From: Thermococcus sp. MV5
GTDB taxonomy: Archaea; Methanobacteriota_B; Thermococci; Thermococcales; Thermococcaceae
Assembly (NCBI RefSeq): GCF_012027425.1
Contig: NZ_SNUE01000001.1
Span: 310,001-374,000 of the forward strand
DNA length: 64,000 bases
Direction: 5' to 3'
Within the stretch, counting starts at the first letter, position 1. Each line of letters starts with the position of its first letter. Made by a program: the position numbers and the translations under genes. Shown here one piece after another: positions 1 through 7,918 of this stretch. The notes beneath the pieces are model-generated. The model saw only the letters and a list, made by a program, of their open reading frames with translations. It ran no database searches and was not told where the DNA came from.

Positions 1-443
1 CCTAGGATTAAAAAGAGCAGATCATTGAGTGTAATTAGAAAGAGTTCACCTGTAAGATAAGAAACTATACTTTGAGAAAATGCAAAGTAGGGTTTGAGCG
101 CCATCACTTTATACAAAATCCCAAATCCCAAAACCGTAAAACCCGCTATGAAACTCGCTATTATCCCTATTGCCGTATCACTTCCAAACCCCCTACCTTC
201 AAGAAATGCTACCAAGATTACCACAAGAATTGTAACTATTAATGCCATCCAAAGGATTAGAGAAAGGTTTTCAAAAAGTAATCCAAGTATCATACCCAGA
301 ACCGCACCAAGAAGTAGAGAATGAAAGAGAGCATGAGTTAAAAACGCCAGACCTTTCATATTTATTAAGGGACTAAGCATACCTAACAATACACTAACCA
401 TTATACCCCCCAAAAGAGCTCTAAGTAGATACTCGGGGATCAC
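1..443 (-). CDS. Metal-ion ABC transporter permease (ZnuB/MntB family), partial
   Basis: The reverse strand stays open from position 443 to the window edge and encodes a very hydrophobic protein beginning MIPEYLLRALLGG. It contains the HALFHSLLLGAVLG and GSDTAIGIIASF segments typical of the ABC-3 permease family for zinc, manganese or iron. The GTG start overlaps the stop of the upstream ATPase gene (GTGA), with AGGAGGGAG a few bases before it, so the two subunits are translationally coupled. Only about 147 N-terminal residues are visible; the C-terminus lies outside the window. The plus-strand frame across 94-324 is a shadow of this gene. The metal cannot be read from the permease. Confidence 0.85.
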   Translation of the reverse strand, partial: MIPEYLLRALLGGIMVSVLLGMLSPLINMKGLAFLTHALFHSLLLGAVLGMILGLLFENLSLILWMALIVTILVVILVAFLEGRGFGSDTAIGIIASFIAGFTVLGFGILYKVMALKPYFAFSQSIVSYLTGELFLITLNDLLFLIL

Positions 444-1222
444 TTTTTCTCCCTCCTATGCAAGTGTACATCACCTATAAAACAGTACATTCTCTCGCCA
501 ACTTTAACAGCTTTAGAAAGAGGGCCGTATACCTTTGTGATTATCTCGTCTTTAAGCACATCTTCGGGAGTTCCAAATGCTATGAGACGTCTGTTAATGA
601 GCATTATTTTATCACCAATCTCCGTTAGAGGGTTTGGATCATGGGTGGTTATGATTACTGTAATACCTGTCTCATGTTTTATTTTTGCTATAACAGAAAC
701 AACCTCCACTCTTGCACTAGGGTCAAGAGCTGATAAAGGTTCATCTAACAAGAGTAATTTAGGCTTTGATACAAGTGCTCTTGCGAGTAAAACTCTCTGT
801 TTTTGTCCTCCACTAAGTTCTGCAAACCGTTTGTTCCTTACTCTCGTAAGACCCACAAATTCCAGTGCCTTTTCTGATTCTTTCAATATTTCCTTAGGGA
901 TGCTAAAATGAATTAGGTCTTTCTTATAGAGTGCACCCATAGCAACGACTTCAATAGCCTTTAGGGGCACGCGTTCATTTAAAGAATGACTTTGAGGAAC
1001 GTAAGAGATAACATCTCTAGTTTTAACTGGAGGTTTCCCAAATACTAAGAGTTTTCCTCTGTATTCCTCATGAAGCCCGGCAATTGCCTTTAAAAGCGTG
1101 GTTTTTCCAGCACCATTCGGGCCCAGCAGAAGAAGAGTCTCTCCAGTATTCAGCTCAAATGTCACATCTTCAATTGCTCTATGATTATCATAGTAAATGT
1201 TCAGATTTTCAGCTATTATCAA
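440..1222 (-). CDS. Metal-ion ABC transporter ATP-binding protein
   Basis: This 260-residue ATPase energises the permease encoded just downstream. It has a Walker A loop (LLGPNGAGKTTLLKA, near residue 35), the Q-loop (VPQSHSLNERVPL), the ABC signature LSGGQKQRVLLARAL, a Walker B (LLLLDEPLSALD) and the H-switch (TTHDPNPL). The arrangement and length match ZnuC/MntB-like ATPases of the zinc/manganese/iron family. The start is TTG with GAGGGTG upstream. The substrate-binding lipoprotein is not in the window and would lie beyond the left edge or elsewhere. A palindrome just upstream suggests metal-dependent repression. A cobalt or nickel transporter is less likely because the partner permease is of the ABC-3 type. 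Confidence 0.85.
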   Translation of the reverse strand: MIIAENLNIYYDNHRAIEDVTFELNTGETLLLLGPNGAGKTTLLKAIAGLHEEYRGKLLVFGKPPVKTRDVISYVPQSHSLNERVPLKAIEVVAMGALYKKDLIHFSIPKEILKESEKALEFVGLTRVRNKRFAELSGGQKQRVLLARALVSKPKLLLLDEPLSALDPSARVEVVSVIAKIKHETGITVIITTHDPNPLTEIGDKIMLINRRLIAFGTPEDVLKDEIITKVYGPLSKAVKVGERMYCFIGDVHLHRREKK

Positions 1223-1236
1223 TTTTCCACCCTCAA

Positions 1237-1250
1237 TTAGGTTTACCTAA
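1237..1250. promoter_or_regulatory. Candidate DtxR/MntR-type operator before the metal transporter
   Basis: TTAGGT and ACCTAA form a perfect inverted repeat with a 2-base spacer, 15 bases before the TTG start of the ATPase gene and directly downstream of an AT-rich TATA-like stretch (about 1252-1265, read on the minus strand). TTAGG/CCTAA half-sites are typical of DtxR/MntR/IdeR-family metal repressors, so iron- or manganese-dependent repression is inferred. Confidence 0.5.
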
Positions 1251-1273
1251 AAAATTTAAAAAGTTTATGGAGC

Positions 1274-1407
1274 TTAAATGCCAAATACTCCTTTAATCCC
1301 GTTAATCACGAGTTGCACGACCATTGAAGCTAGAATTGCCCATCACCCTAATAATTGCAAAAAATAACAAAGATATAGAGAAAAGTCTTAAAAACAAAAA
1401 GAATTCC
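1274..1407 (-). pseudogene. C-terminal relic of a MarC-family membrane protein
   Basis: Read on the minus strand, the gap between ftsY and the metal transporter translates as a hydrophobic stretch ending FFAIIRVMG. After a +1 frameshift it continues as ILASMVVQLVINGIKGVFGI and a stop. An R-x-MG-x-ILA-x-x-VQ-x-x-x-NGIK ending is characteristic of the MarC/UPF0056 membrane family. Only the last 40-45 residues remain and the frame is broken, so I read it as a decayed gene end. The identification comes from a short motif and is tentative. Confidence 0.4.
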
Positions 1408-1410
1408 ATT

Positions 1411-2313
1411 TTACTCGCCAAATAACCGTTCAAGCATCCACTTTTCATCAAAAGACATTAAGTCATCATAGCCTTGTCCAACACCTACAAAAAGTATTGG
1501 GGCGCCTATAGCATGACTTATACTTAATGCTGCTCCTCCTCTTGCATCTGCATCTAATTTAGTCAATATAACCCCATCAATTTTAACAGCATCGTTAAAC
1601 TGTCTTGCTTGCTCTATTATTGCGTTTCCCGCCAACGCATCTCCAACAAACATGACGAGATCTGGCTTAGTAACTCTCGCTATCTTCTTCATTTCGTCCA
1701 TTAAATTTCTGTTAAGTTCATTTCTTCCGGCTGTGTCAACTAGAACGACATCAATTCCTCTTGCTTTTGCATGCTCTATAGCATCGTAAGCTACTGCAGC
1801 AGGATCAGATTTATAGCCGTGTTTTATTATCTTAACGCCTACTCTTTTCGCATGTTCCTCCACCTGCTCTATTGCACCAGCTCTAAAAGTATCACTAGCT
1901 GCTATAACCACGCTAAGTCCGTGTTTTTTAAGCCAGTTTGCAAGCTTTGCTATAGTTGTCGTCTTTCCACTCCCATTAAATCCAACAAAAACTATTACAA
2001 AGGGCTTTTCTCTCTTTGATTTTATTATTTCCAACAAATCTATTCTTTTTTCTGGAGTTAAGACCTCAAGAACCGCATCTCTAACGGCATTCTCAACGAC
2101 CTCTCTCTTATTAGTGCCAATTTTAACTTTTTGTCCTACAAGTTTCTGTTTTATTCTCTCTTTAAGTTCATCTACAACTTCTAGTGCAACATCCGCTTCT
2201 AGAAGTTCTAGTTCAAGATCCCATAATGCATTTTCCACATCTTTCTCACTTATCTCCGTTTGAGCAACTTTATCAACGAATGAGCTTAACTTTTCCTTGA
2301 GCTTTCCAAACAT
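1411..2313 (-). CDS. ftsY: Signal recognition particle receptor FtsY
   Basis: FtsY is the SRP receptor GTPase that docks ribosome-nascent-chain-SRP complexes at the membrane. The 300-residue protein has a short N-terminal N domain (residues 1-90, charged and helical) and then the G domain: P-loop [15 protein letters not shown] near residue 110, [26 protein letters not shown] and the closing GVGQGYDDL motif. It lacks the long acidic A domain of E. coli FtsY, as is usual in archaea. SD-like GGTGGTG precedes the ATG. Transcription probably starts from the TATA element within the palindrome at 2341-2360. Confidence 0.97.
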   Translation of the reverse strand: MFGKLKEKLSSFVDKVAQTEISEKDVENALWDLELELLEADVALEVVDELKERIKQKLVGQKVKIGTNKREVVENAVRDAVLEVLTPEKRIDLLEIIKSKREKPFVIVFVGFNGSGKTTTIAKLANWLKKHGLSVVIAASDTFRAGAIEQVEEHAKRVGVKIIKHGYKSDPAAVAYDAIEHAKARGIDVVLVDTAGRNELNRNLMDEMKKIARVTKPDLVMFVGDALAGNAIIEQARQFNDAVKIDGVILTKLDADARGGAALSISHAIGAPILFVGVGQGYDDLMSFDEKWMLERLFGE

Positions 2314-2340
2314 CTGACACCACCGGATTTATGATAATGA

Positions 2341-2360
2341 GTCACATTTATAAAGGTGAC
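2341..2360. promoter_or_regulatory. Palindromic TATA element upstream of ftsY
   Basis: GTCAC and GTGAC arms flank a symmetric TTTATAAA, giving a 20-base palindrome with a single mismatched pair. On the minus strand it reads CCTTTATAAATG, a good archaeal TATA box 30-45 bases before the ftsY start. The symmetry means it could also fire rightward, towards the amidohydrolase gene. Confidence 0.5.
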
Positions 2361-2394
2361 CTACCCCGTCGTGAACGGCGAGGTTTTCAAAAGA
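2361..2394 (+). repeat. Hairpin relic, family copy 1 (IS605-right-end-like)
   Basis: The core CCCCGTC-GTGAAC-GGCGAGG can form a 7-pair stem with one mismatch and one wobble, followed by TTTTCAAAAG. The GTGAACGGC core and the following GAGG are shared with the copy at 42561. It lies between the divergent ftsY and amidohydrolase genes, so it is not a simple terminator. No transposase or tnpB gene adjoins it. Confidence 0.5.
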
Positions 2395-2542
2395 ATAAGC
2401 CTCAGCGATAGCTGGTATCATCACATTCTCAGTTCCGAAACCGCTCTTCATCGGCTGTTTTTTGATACACTTTATCATTTAAGGACTTTTTGATGGCGCA
2501 GAAAATATAAAGCAAAGTTAAAAAATATAATGGGTGAACAAT

Positions 2543-4066
2543 TTGATTAGGGCATACGTAAATGGGAAAATTTACACATCCTTTCAACCAGTTGAAATCG
2601 TTAATGGACTTGTTGTGGCTAATGAAAGGATAATCTATACCGGAAACCGTGAAAAAGCTATGAAAATTGCCAGAGAACTCCAAGGAGAGATAATAGACTT
2701 AAAGGGAAGGACGGTATTACCAGGTTTTATAGATTCCCATATCCATCTAACTGCCCTTGGCCAATCTCTTCAAATGCTCAACCTCAAAGAAGCAAAAAAT
2801 ATAGAAGAATTGAAAAAAAGGCTTAAAGAGTATAGTGCAAAGGTGGAAACAAGCTGGATTCTTGGTTTTGGGTGGGATCAGGAGAGACTTGGGAGATATC
2901 CAACTAGAAGGGATATAGATGAGATTATCCAAAACAAACCTGTTCTCTTATATAGAACCTGCTTCCATGTAGCTGTTTTGAACTCCAAAGCCATTGAAAT
3001 AACAAAACTAAACGCGGAAAAAGATGTCGATCTTGAAAATGGGATAGTAAGAGAAAATGCCCTTGAAAAGGTTAGAAAAATCGTAAACAAAACTCTAAGT
3101 GTAGAAGATTATAAGCATTTTATTGAGAAAGGAGTAAAGTTTGCCTTATCTCAGGGGATCACAAGCATTGGTTTCGTCAGTGTAAACGAAAAAAGTTTAA
3201 AAGCCCTCATGGAGCTGGATAGTGAAGGGAAACTGCCCATTAGAGTTTTTCTCTATCTAAACCCATCACTTCTTAAAACTATGAAAAAACTTGGTCTAAA
3301 AAGAGGAACTGGAGGTAAAAAGGTTAAAATAATGGGAATAAAAGTTCTTGCGGATGGTAGCCTCGGGGCTAGAACAGCATGGCTTTCAAAACCTTATGCC
3401 GATGCTCCCACAACTGGACACCCAAATATAAGTGAAGAAGAACTTAGAAAAATAGTCAAAGAGGCTCATGCACTTGGCCTCCAAATGGCAATTCATGCTA
3501 TAGGAGACAAAACTACAGACATGATATTGAGAATCTACGAAGAGTTTAAGAGTGATTTAAGACCCCGAATAGAGCATGCCTCCATTTTGAGGAATGACCA
3601 GACAAAGAAAATGAGAGAACTCGGAGTTGTTACCTCAGTTCAACCCAGATTTATAATAAGTGATTGGTGGGCTGTCAAACGTGTCGGAAAAGAAAGAGCG
3701 GGATGGATATACCCATTCAAAAAAATGCTCAGAAGAGGGATACCCCTTGGATTTGGAACAGATTCCCCAATAGAGCCTATTAATCCCTGGGAGAGTGTTT
3801 ATGCTGCAGTGACAAGGGGGAGATTTGAGAAAATCGAGACTTATGAATATACAAAAGAGGAGTGTCTAAGCTTGGAAGAAGCCATGAAGGCTTATACACA
3901 TGGATCAGCATATATAATGCATGTTGAAAATGAACTTGGAAGTTTAGAGAACGGAAAGTTTGCAGATTTTATTGTGGTTGATAAAGACCCCTTTGAAGTG
4001 AATGAAAAAGAACTAAGGAGCATAAATGTTTTAGAAACCTATGTTGGAGGCCTAAAGTATTATTAA
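2543..4066 (+). CDS. Amidohydrolase family protein (YtcJ-like)
   Basis: This metal-dependent hydrolase of about 507 residues belongs to the amidohydrolase superfamily, YtcJ/AepA-like (amidohydrolase 3) group. Visible elements are the N-terminal beta-sandwich (AYVNGKIYTSF), the metal-binding FIDSHIHL near residue 60, IKVLADGSLGARTAWL, the histidine segment MAIHAIGDK, RIEHASIL, and GFGTDSPIEPINPW with the conserved aspartate, then a C-terminal sandwich strand (GKFADFIVVDKDPF). I prefer the TTG at 2543, with GGTGA five bases upstream, over the in-frame GTG at 2534; homologues begin M-I-x-A-Y-x-N-G-K-I. The substrate is unknown. Its 3' end overlaps the convergent prolidase gene by 15 bases. Confidence 0.85.
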   Translation: MIRAYVNGKIYTSFQPVEIVNGLVVANERIIYTGNREKAMKIARELQGEIIDLKGRTVLPGFIDSHIHLTALGQSLQMLNLKEAKNIEELKKRLKEYSAKVETSWILGFGWDQERLGRYPTRRDIDEIIQNKPVLLYRTCFHVAVLNSKAIEITKLNAEKDVDLENGIVRENALEKVRKIVNKTLSVEDYKHFIEKGVKFALSQGITSIGFVSVNEKSLKALMELDSEGKLPIRVFLYLNPSLLKTMKKLGLKRGTGGKKVKIMGIKVLADGSLGARTAWLSKPYADAPTTGHPNISEEELRKIVKEAHALGLQMAIHAIGDKTTDMILRIYEEFKSDLRPRIEHASILRNDQTKKMRELGVVTSVQPRFIISDWWAVKRVGKERAGWIYPFKKMLRRGIPLGFGTDSPIEPINPWESVYAAVTRGRFEKIETYEYTKEECLSLEEAMKAYTHGSAYIMHVENELGSLENGKFADFIVVDKDPFEVNEKELRSINVLETYVGGLKYY

Positions 4067-5119
4067 ATCCCTCTCGGCTTTAGTAAGTCTCTTTCCCTTT
4101 TTCTTTACAATAACGTCATCCTCTATTCTAACGCCCCCTATCCCAGGAAGATAAATTCCAGGTTCAATTGTAAATACCATGCCATCTTCAAGAACAGTTC
4201 CACTAGTAGCACTTATGTAGGGCTCCTCATGCACTTCCAATCCAAGACCATGCCCAGTTCTGTGGATAAAATACTTCCCATAACCAGCCTTAGTTATATA
4301 ATCCCTCGCTGCGCTGTCAACCTCCTTAGCCCTTATTCCCCTATGAACGCTTTGAAAGGCCCTTTCTTGAGCTTCTTTTACGATTTCATAAATTTCCTTA
4401 AGTTTTTCATTAACTTCACCAATCGCTACAGTTCGTGTTATATCGGAACAATAACCCTTGTATTTTGCTCCAAAGTCGAGGATTACAAGATCTCCTCTCC
4501 TTATTTTTCTTTCACCGGGTGTGTGATGGGGATTTGCAGCGTTCTCACCTGCAGCAACTATGGGATCAAAAGCTATGCCTTCAGATTGTTCTCGAAGTAA
4601 GAACTCTATTTCTAAGGCTACTTGTTTTTCAGTTTTACCTTCTAAATCTATATTAATTACCTCATAGAACACTTCGTCAGCTATTTGAGCAGCTTTTTTC
4701 ATTAGTTTTGTTTCTTCATCATCTTTGTATATTCTCATTTCTCTCGTAACTATACTCAGGGGAAAGAGTTCGTAATTCTTAAGAAGGTGCTCGATATTAA
4801 TAAGAAAACTTGCCCTCATTGTATCTTCAATTAGAATTTTTCCAGTCTTCAAATTTAGGGAGGAGAGCACATTATCTAAAATTTCATATGGATTTTCATT
4901 GTCGCTCCAGAAGATCGCTTCTTCCCATTTTATTTCATTCTCGTATAGTTTAGGGGCAATTAGAGTGCTTTCTCCCTCCTTATTAACAACCAAAAGAAAA
5001 AGGCGTTCTTCTGTCGCTTGAGGGTTCATCCCCGTGAGATAATACAGGTTAGTGCTTGGAGTTATTAAAGCTCCATCATATTCCCCAAGATAACTCAGAA
5101 AACTCTTCATTCTCCTCAC
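4052..5119 (-). CDS. Xaa-Pro dipeptidase-like M24 metallopeptidase
   Basis: The protein has the pita-bread fold of prolidase/aminopeptidase P. All five metal ligands can be recognised: two aspartates in LDFGAKYKGYCSDITRT, the histidine in HRTGHGLGLEVHE, and glutamates in FTIEPGIYLPG and RIEDDV. An N-terminal creatinase-like domain of about 120 residues (SFLSYLGEYDGALITPSTNLYYLTG) precedes the catalytic domain. It probably cleaves X-Pro dipeptides during peptide catabolism with Co/Mn/Zn, but several M24 paralogues exist in Thermococcales and substrate preference is not readable. The GTG at 5119 has GGTGA at the standard spacing; upstream in-frame GTGs and the ATG at 5110 are alternatives. Confidence 0.88.
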   Translation of the reverse strand: MRRMKSFLSYLGEYDGALITPSTNLYYLTGMNPQATEERLFLLVVNKEGESTLIAPKLYENEIKWEEAIFWSDNENPYEILDNVLSSLNLKTGKILIEDTMRASFLINIEHLLKNYELFPLSIVTREMRIYKDDEETKLMKKAAQIADEVFYEVINIDLEGKTEKQVALEIEFLLREQSEGIAFDPIVAAGENAANPHHTPGERKIRRGDLVILDFGAKYKGYCSDITRTVAIGEVNEKLKEIYEIVKEAQERAFQSVHRGIRAKEVDSAARDYITKAGYGKYFIHRTGHGLGLEVHEEPYISATSGTVLEDGMVFTIEPGIYLPGIGGVRIEDDVIVKKKGKRLTKAERDLIIL

Positions 5120-5184
5120 AATCTTCACCACATTTCAATAGTAAGCAAAATTTATAAGGCCTCCTCCAAAAGTTTCCTTGGATG

Positions 5185-5261
5185 CCCCGGTGGCCTAGTC
5201 TGGATAGGGCGCGAGGCTGCGGACCTCGAGGTCCGGGGTTCGAATCCCCGCCGGGGCGCCA
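5185..5261 (+). tRNA. tRNA-Arg (GCG)
   Basis: Acceptor arms GCCCCGG and CCGGGGC pair perfectly and CCA is encoded. The anticodon stem CGAGG/CCTCG encloses the loop CTGCGGA, giving anticodon GCG. T-arm GGTTCGAATCC is intact. No intron. Confidence 0.97.
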
Positions 5262-5318
5262 AATTTTTGAATAGACTTTTCCACCCAAACCAAAATTCTC
5301 TTCACTCTAAGAAAAGAT

Positions 5319-6629
5319 TTAAATATAAGCTCTGAAGAGCTCCAAAGCTTTTTTTACCTCTTCCCTAACCCCCAGCAAATACGCCAAAAACCCTATAAAA
5401 ACGAGACTTTTTGAGATAAATATCAAGCCTTGAACCAATACTGCTAATACAAATGGGAAATAAGATCTAGGAGAAATCCCAATGTTTTTATATGAAATCC
5501 ATGCCGTCATGAGAAGTATTCCCAAGTAACCCAATAGTAAACCTAAAACCGCTCCATATTCCTCAAACGGCTTTATCAATGTTAGCCATGAAACTAATGA
5601 AATTATCGCGCCAAAAATAGCCACAAAAGTCCCCTCTCGCACGTACTGGGTTGAATTCAATGCAACTATACTAGGATTATAAGCTATATATGTTTCAACT
5701 GCCATGAGGGCAAGATAGAACTCATTACCAAGAGTAAACCCAAAGAGAACTGAAAGAAGCTCTCTCCCTACAAGTATTAGAATAAAAACAATAAAAGCCA
5801 CAAAAAGGGAGAGCATCTTTGTGGATTCTTCAGCAAGCCATTTAACGTAGCTCATTTCATTCTTCCCATATTTATAGGAATAAAGTGGCATTATAGCAGA
5901 TTGGAACACTTGAGGAAGATATGTAAGTAAAAAAGCCGAGGAAAGCGAAGCTGAAACAACGCCTGCAACAATGGAGCCAGCAAATTTTTCACTTAAAAAA
6001 TATGGAGCTTGAACCAAGAAAACACCCGAGAGCGTCCCAAGAAATGCAAACGAAGAATATCTTGTAAGAAGCTTAAGATCTTCAAATCTAGGTTTTCCAA
6101 GAAGTTTGTTTTTGAATAGATAAACGAATCCAGAAATGGTAATAACTAAAAGTAGGCCTATATACGGAGCATAATAATTTTCAAACAAAAAGCCACCTAT
6201 GAAAAAAAGAAAAGCAACACACATCACATAGGCATAAACCTCACCCCTATGAAGGCCGTAAATAAAACTTCTAAAAGTTAGTTGGAATGCTCTAAGGAGA
6301 GCTATTATTCCGAGAAACAGATTAAATGGAATCAAGCAAACCCCCACAAACGGAAAAGCGAATCCTATTGTCGTCATAGATTTTATCTTTTCTTTTTCTG
6401 CTTTTGCCAAAAATTCAGATGTATACTTTCCCAATGCAACTGCAAAGAAGCTCAGTGGAATTGCAAGAAGAAATGCTTGAGAGATTAAAGAGTTTGCCCT
6501 TCCAAGGATTTCAATGCCAAACTTTCTTGAAATAACGACACTATAAATGAACCTACTAGCACCAAAGATAGCAAGAGCAACGATGCTCGCCAAAGAATGT
6601 CTCAACATTAGTTTCCTTTCATAACTCAT
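5319..6629 (-). CDS. Polysaccharide-flippase-like membrane protein (MOP superfamily)
   Basis: This 436-residue protein is almost entirely hydrophobic, with about 12 predicted membrane segments. It starts with an amphipathic RHSLASIVALAIFGASRFIYSVVISRKFG segment, followed by the GRANSL turn typical of Wzx/RfbX-like lipid-linked oligosaccharide flippases (polysaccharide-transport group of the MOP superfamily). It probably flips a lipid-linked sugar or exports a polysaccharide unit. No glycosyltransferase genes adjoin it, so the substrate is open. I see no SD before the ATG, and a leaderless transcript is possible. It runs in the same direction as the FUN14-like gene 25 bases upstream. Confidence 0.75.
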   Translation of the reverse strand: MSYERKLMLRHSLASIVALAIFGASRFIYSVVISRKFGIEILGRANSLISQAFLLAIPLSFFAVALGKYTSEFLAKAEKEKIKSMTTIGFAFPFVGVCLIPFNLFLGIIALLRAFQLTFRSFIYGLHRGEVYAYVMCVAFLFFIGGFLFENYYAPYIGLLLVITISGFVYLFKNKLLGKPRFEDLKLLTRYSSFAFLGTLSGVFLVQAPYFLSEKFAGSIVAGVVSASLSSAFLLTYLPQVFQSAIMPLYSYKYGKNEMSYVKWLAEESTKMLSLFVAFIVFILILVGRELLSVLFGFTLGNEFYLALMAVETYIAYNPSIVALNSTQYVREGTFVAIFGAIISLVSWLTLIKPFEEYGAVLGLLLGYLGILLMTAWISYKNIGISPRSYFPFVLAVLVQGLIFISKSLVFIGFLAYLLGVREEVKKALELFRAYI

Positions 6630-6654
6630 AAAAGAAAATCAGATAAAGCAAAAT

Positions 6655-6957
6655 TTAACCTTTGCGGAATCCAAGGTAGAACCCAGCCACAAATGCCCCC
6701 GTTCCTGGAAGAATTCCTATTGCCCTCTCAGCCAGAGTTAAGGTTGATGTTGTGGCGCTTTCTGCAAGATTGAATAAGGCATCAGTATTAATACTTATAA
6801 CTCCCTTTTGTTGAAGCCAGAAAAGGCTTAATATATAAGCTCCTATCAAAGTAAGCACTATTTTAATGAACTTTTTAAGCGCATAACCCGTTATAAAACC
6901 CACAACTGCTCCTATTCCCATGTCACCCATTATTCCACTAATATCAAAGTTCATCAT
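6655..6957 (-). CDS. FUN14-domain small membrane protein
   Basis: The 100-residue protein has two or three membrane segments with glycine-rich GIGAVVGFITGYALKKFIK near the N-terminus and GAFVAGFYLGFRKG at the C-terminus, the signature of the FUN14 family. Eukaryotic FUNDC1 is a mitophagy receptor, but the role of archaeal members is unknown. GGTGAGGC lies immediately upstream; either of the two consecutive ATGs (6957 or 6954) could be used. It is divergent from the PadR gene across a 150-base promoter region. Confidence 0.85.
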   Translation of the reverse strand: MMNFDISGIMGDMGIGAVVGFITGYALKKFIKIVLTLIGAYILSLFWLQQKGVISINTDALFNLAESATTSTLTLAERAIGILPGTGAFVAGFYLGFRKG

Positions 6958-7009
6958 GCCTCACCGCTTATTTTTTGGAAATAATTGATTAAATACTTTT
7001 GCTTTTTGG

Positions 7010-7022
7010 TGTTATAATAACA
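7010..7022. promoter_or_regulatory. Inverted repeat in the FUN14/padR divergent promoter
   Basis: TGTTAT-A-ATAACA is a perfect 13-base palindrome in the AT-rich region shared by the FUN14-like gene and the PadR regulator. PadR proteins usually bind short inverted repeats near their own promoters, so autoregulation is a plausible inference only. Confidence 0.3.
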
Positions 7023-7109
7023 ATAATATTTAAATGCTATGAAATCCAGGTATTTACAATACATAAAAGTTTTAACGTTAGATAATATACACCATCAAAG
7101 GTGATACAG

Positions 7110-7433
7110 ATGACGACTCCCATGGATAGACTGAAAGAGAAAATAACGAAAGAAGTTCTTTGGATGTACATACTGAGACTTCTAAAAGATAGAGCAATGT
7201 ATGCGTACGAACTTAAAAATGAAATAAAAGAGAGATTCGGATTTGAACCAGCCACTGTAAGTAGTTACGTTGTTTTATACAAACTTGAACACGAAGGATA
7301 CGTCACCTCAGAATGGCAAGAAAGTGAGACTGGACGGCCATCAAGAAAATATTATAAACTCACTGAAAAGGGAGAAATACTCCTCGAAGAGGGAATAAAA
7401 TTTATAGAAGAATTATTAGAGAAGCTCAAATAA
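7110..7433 (+). CDS. PadR-family transcriptional regulator
   Basis: The protein of about 107 residues is a winged-helix regulator of the PadR type. It has a helical N-terminus (MDRLKEKITKEVLWMYILRLLKDRAMYAYELKNEIKERFGF), the recognition helix region PATVSSYVVLYKLEHEGYV, and the wing SEWQESETGRPSRKYYKLTEKGEILLEEG, which is the classic PadR wing sequence. The ATG at 7110 has GGTGA five bases upstream; the earlier in-frame GTG at 7101 lies in that SD. Target genes are unknown; the divergent FUN14-like gene is the nearest candidate. It ends two bases before the convergent L40e gene. Confidence 0.92.
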   Translation: MTTPMDRLKEKITKEVLWMYILRLLKDRAMYAYELKNEIKERFGFEPATVSSYVVLYKLEHEGYVTSEWQESETGRPSRKYYKLTEKGEILLEEGIKFIEELLEKLK

Positions 7434-7435
7434 CA

Positions 7436-7594
7436 CTAACGTCCAGCTCCTCCTCTTGGTTCTCTAGCTTTTGCTCTTAGTCCCTTGTATCCACACTTTC
7501 TGCATTTTTCTGCTTTCCATGGATTAGTAGCACCGCACCTCATACATATATATTTCCTAAATATTCTTGCCTCAGCTTCAGGAAACCTCGCCAT
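7436..7594 (-). CDS. rpl40e: 50S ribosomal protein L40e
   Basis: This 52-residue protein of the large subunit has a four-cysteine zinc ribbon ([19 protein letters not shown]) and a basic tail ending REPRGGAGR, as in archaeal and eukaryotic eL40. Here it is free-standing, without the ubiquitin fusion seen in eukaryotes. The start [12 protein letters not shown] has GGAGGG seven bases upstream; an in-frame extension to 7627 is not supported. Confidence 0.95.
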   Translation of the reverse strand: MARFPEAEARIFRKYICMRCGATNPWKAEKCRKCGYKGLRAKAREPRGGAGR

Positions 7595-7712
7595 TTTAAT
7601 TCCCTCCATGATCTTGACTGTGTTCACTTACAAGCATTTCTTTTTAAGCTTTACCTTTTTTTATATTATTCACCGAAAGCTTTTTAATCAAACCTTGCTC
7701 TTTCACTTATGA

Positions 7713-7800
7713 GCGGGGGTGCCCGAGCCTGGCCAAAGGGGACGGACTTAAGATCCGTTGCCGTAGGGCTACGCGGGTTCGAATCCCGTCCCCCGCACCA
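7713..7800 (+). tRNA. tRNA-Leu (TAA)
   Basis: GCGGGGG and CCCCCGC acceptor arms pair and CCA is encoded. The stem ACGGA/TCCGT encloses CTTAAGA, giving anticodon TAA. A long variable arm (TTGCCGTAGGGCTACG) shows the class II structure expected of leucine tRNA. TATA-like AAAGCTTTTTAATC lies about 35 bases upstream. Confidence 0.97.
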
Positions 7801-7858
7801 AAATTTTGAAGGAAATATGAGAAATATCGAATAAAAATCACTTTTTGAAATTTGAACA

Positions 7859-7871
7859 TTTCTTAAAGAAA
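7859..7871. promoter_or_regulatory. Inverted repeat upstream of the DUF257 gene
   Basis: TTTCTT-A-AAGAAA is a perfect palindrome 48 bases before the DUF257 start, in a very AT-rich promoter region of about 118 bases after tRNA-Leu. It may be an operator; AT-rich palindromes also arise by chance. Confidence 0.25.
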
Positions 7872-7918
7872 CATTTTTATTTTCGAATTTTCAACTCTAA
7901 CATAACGGTGGCGTAAAA

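Noticed and set aside
94-324. Plus-strand reading frame of 76 residues
   Set aside because: It is the antisense shadow of the metal permease gene, which reads as a coherent membrane protein on the minus strand with a GTGA overlap to its ATPase.
2429-2683. Minus-strand frame of 84 residues upstream of the amidohydrolase
   Set aside because: It covers the amidohydrolase start antisense, lacks a SD and has no recognisable motif.
5076-5288. Frame containing RPGGDSNPGPRGPQPRALSR
   Set aside because: This is the antisense translation of tRNA-Arg(GCG), a known artefact pattern.
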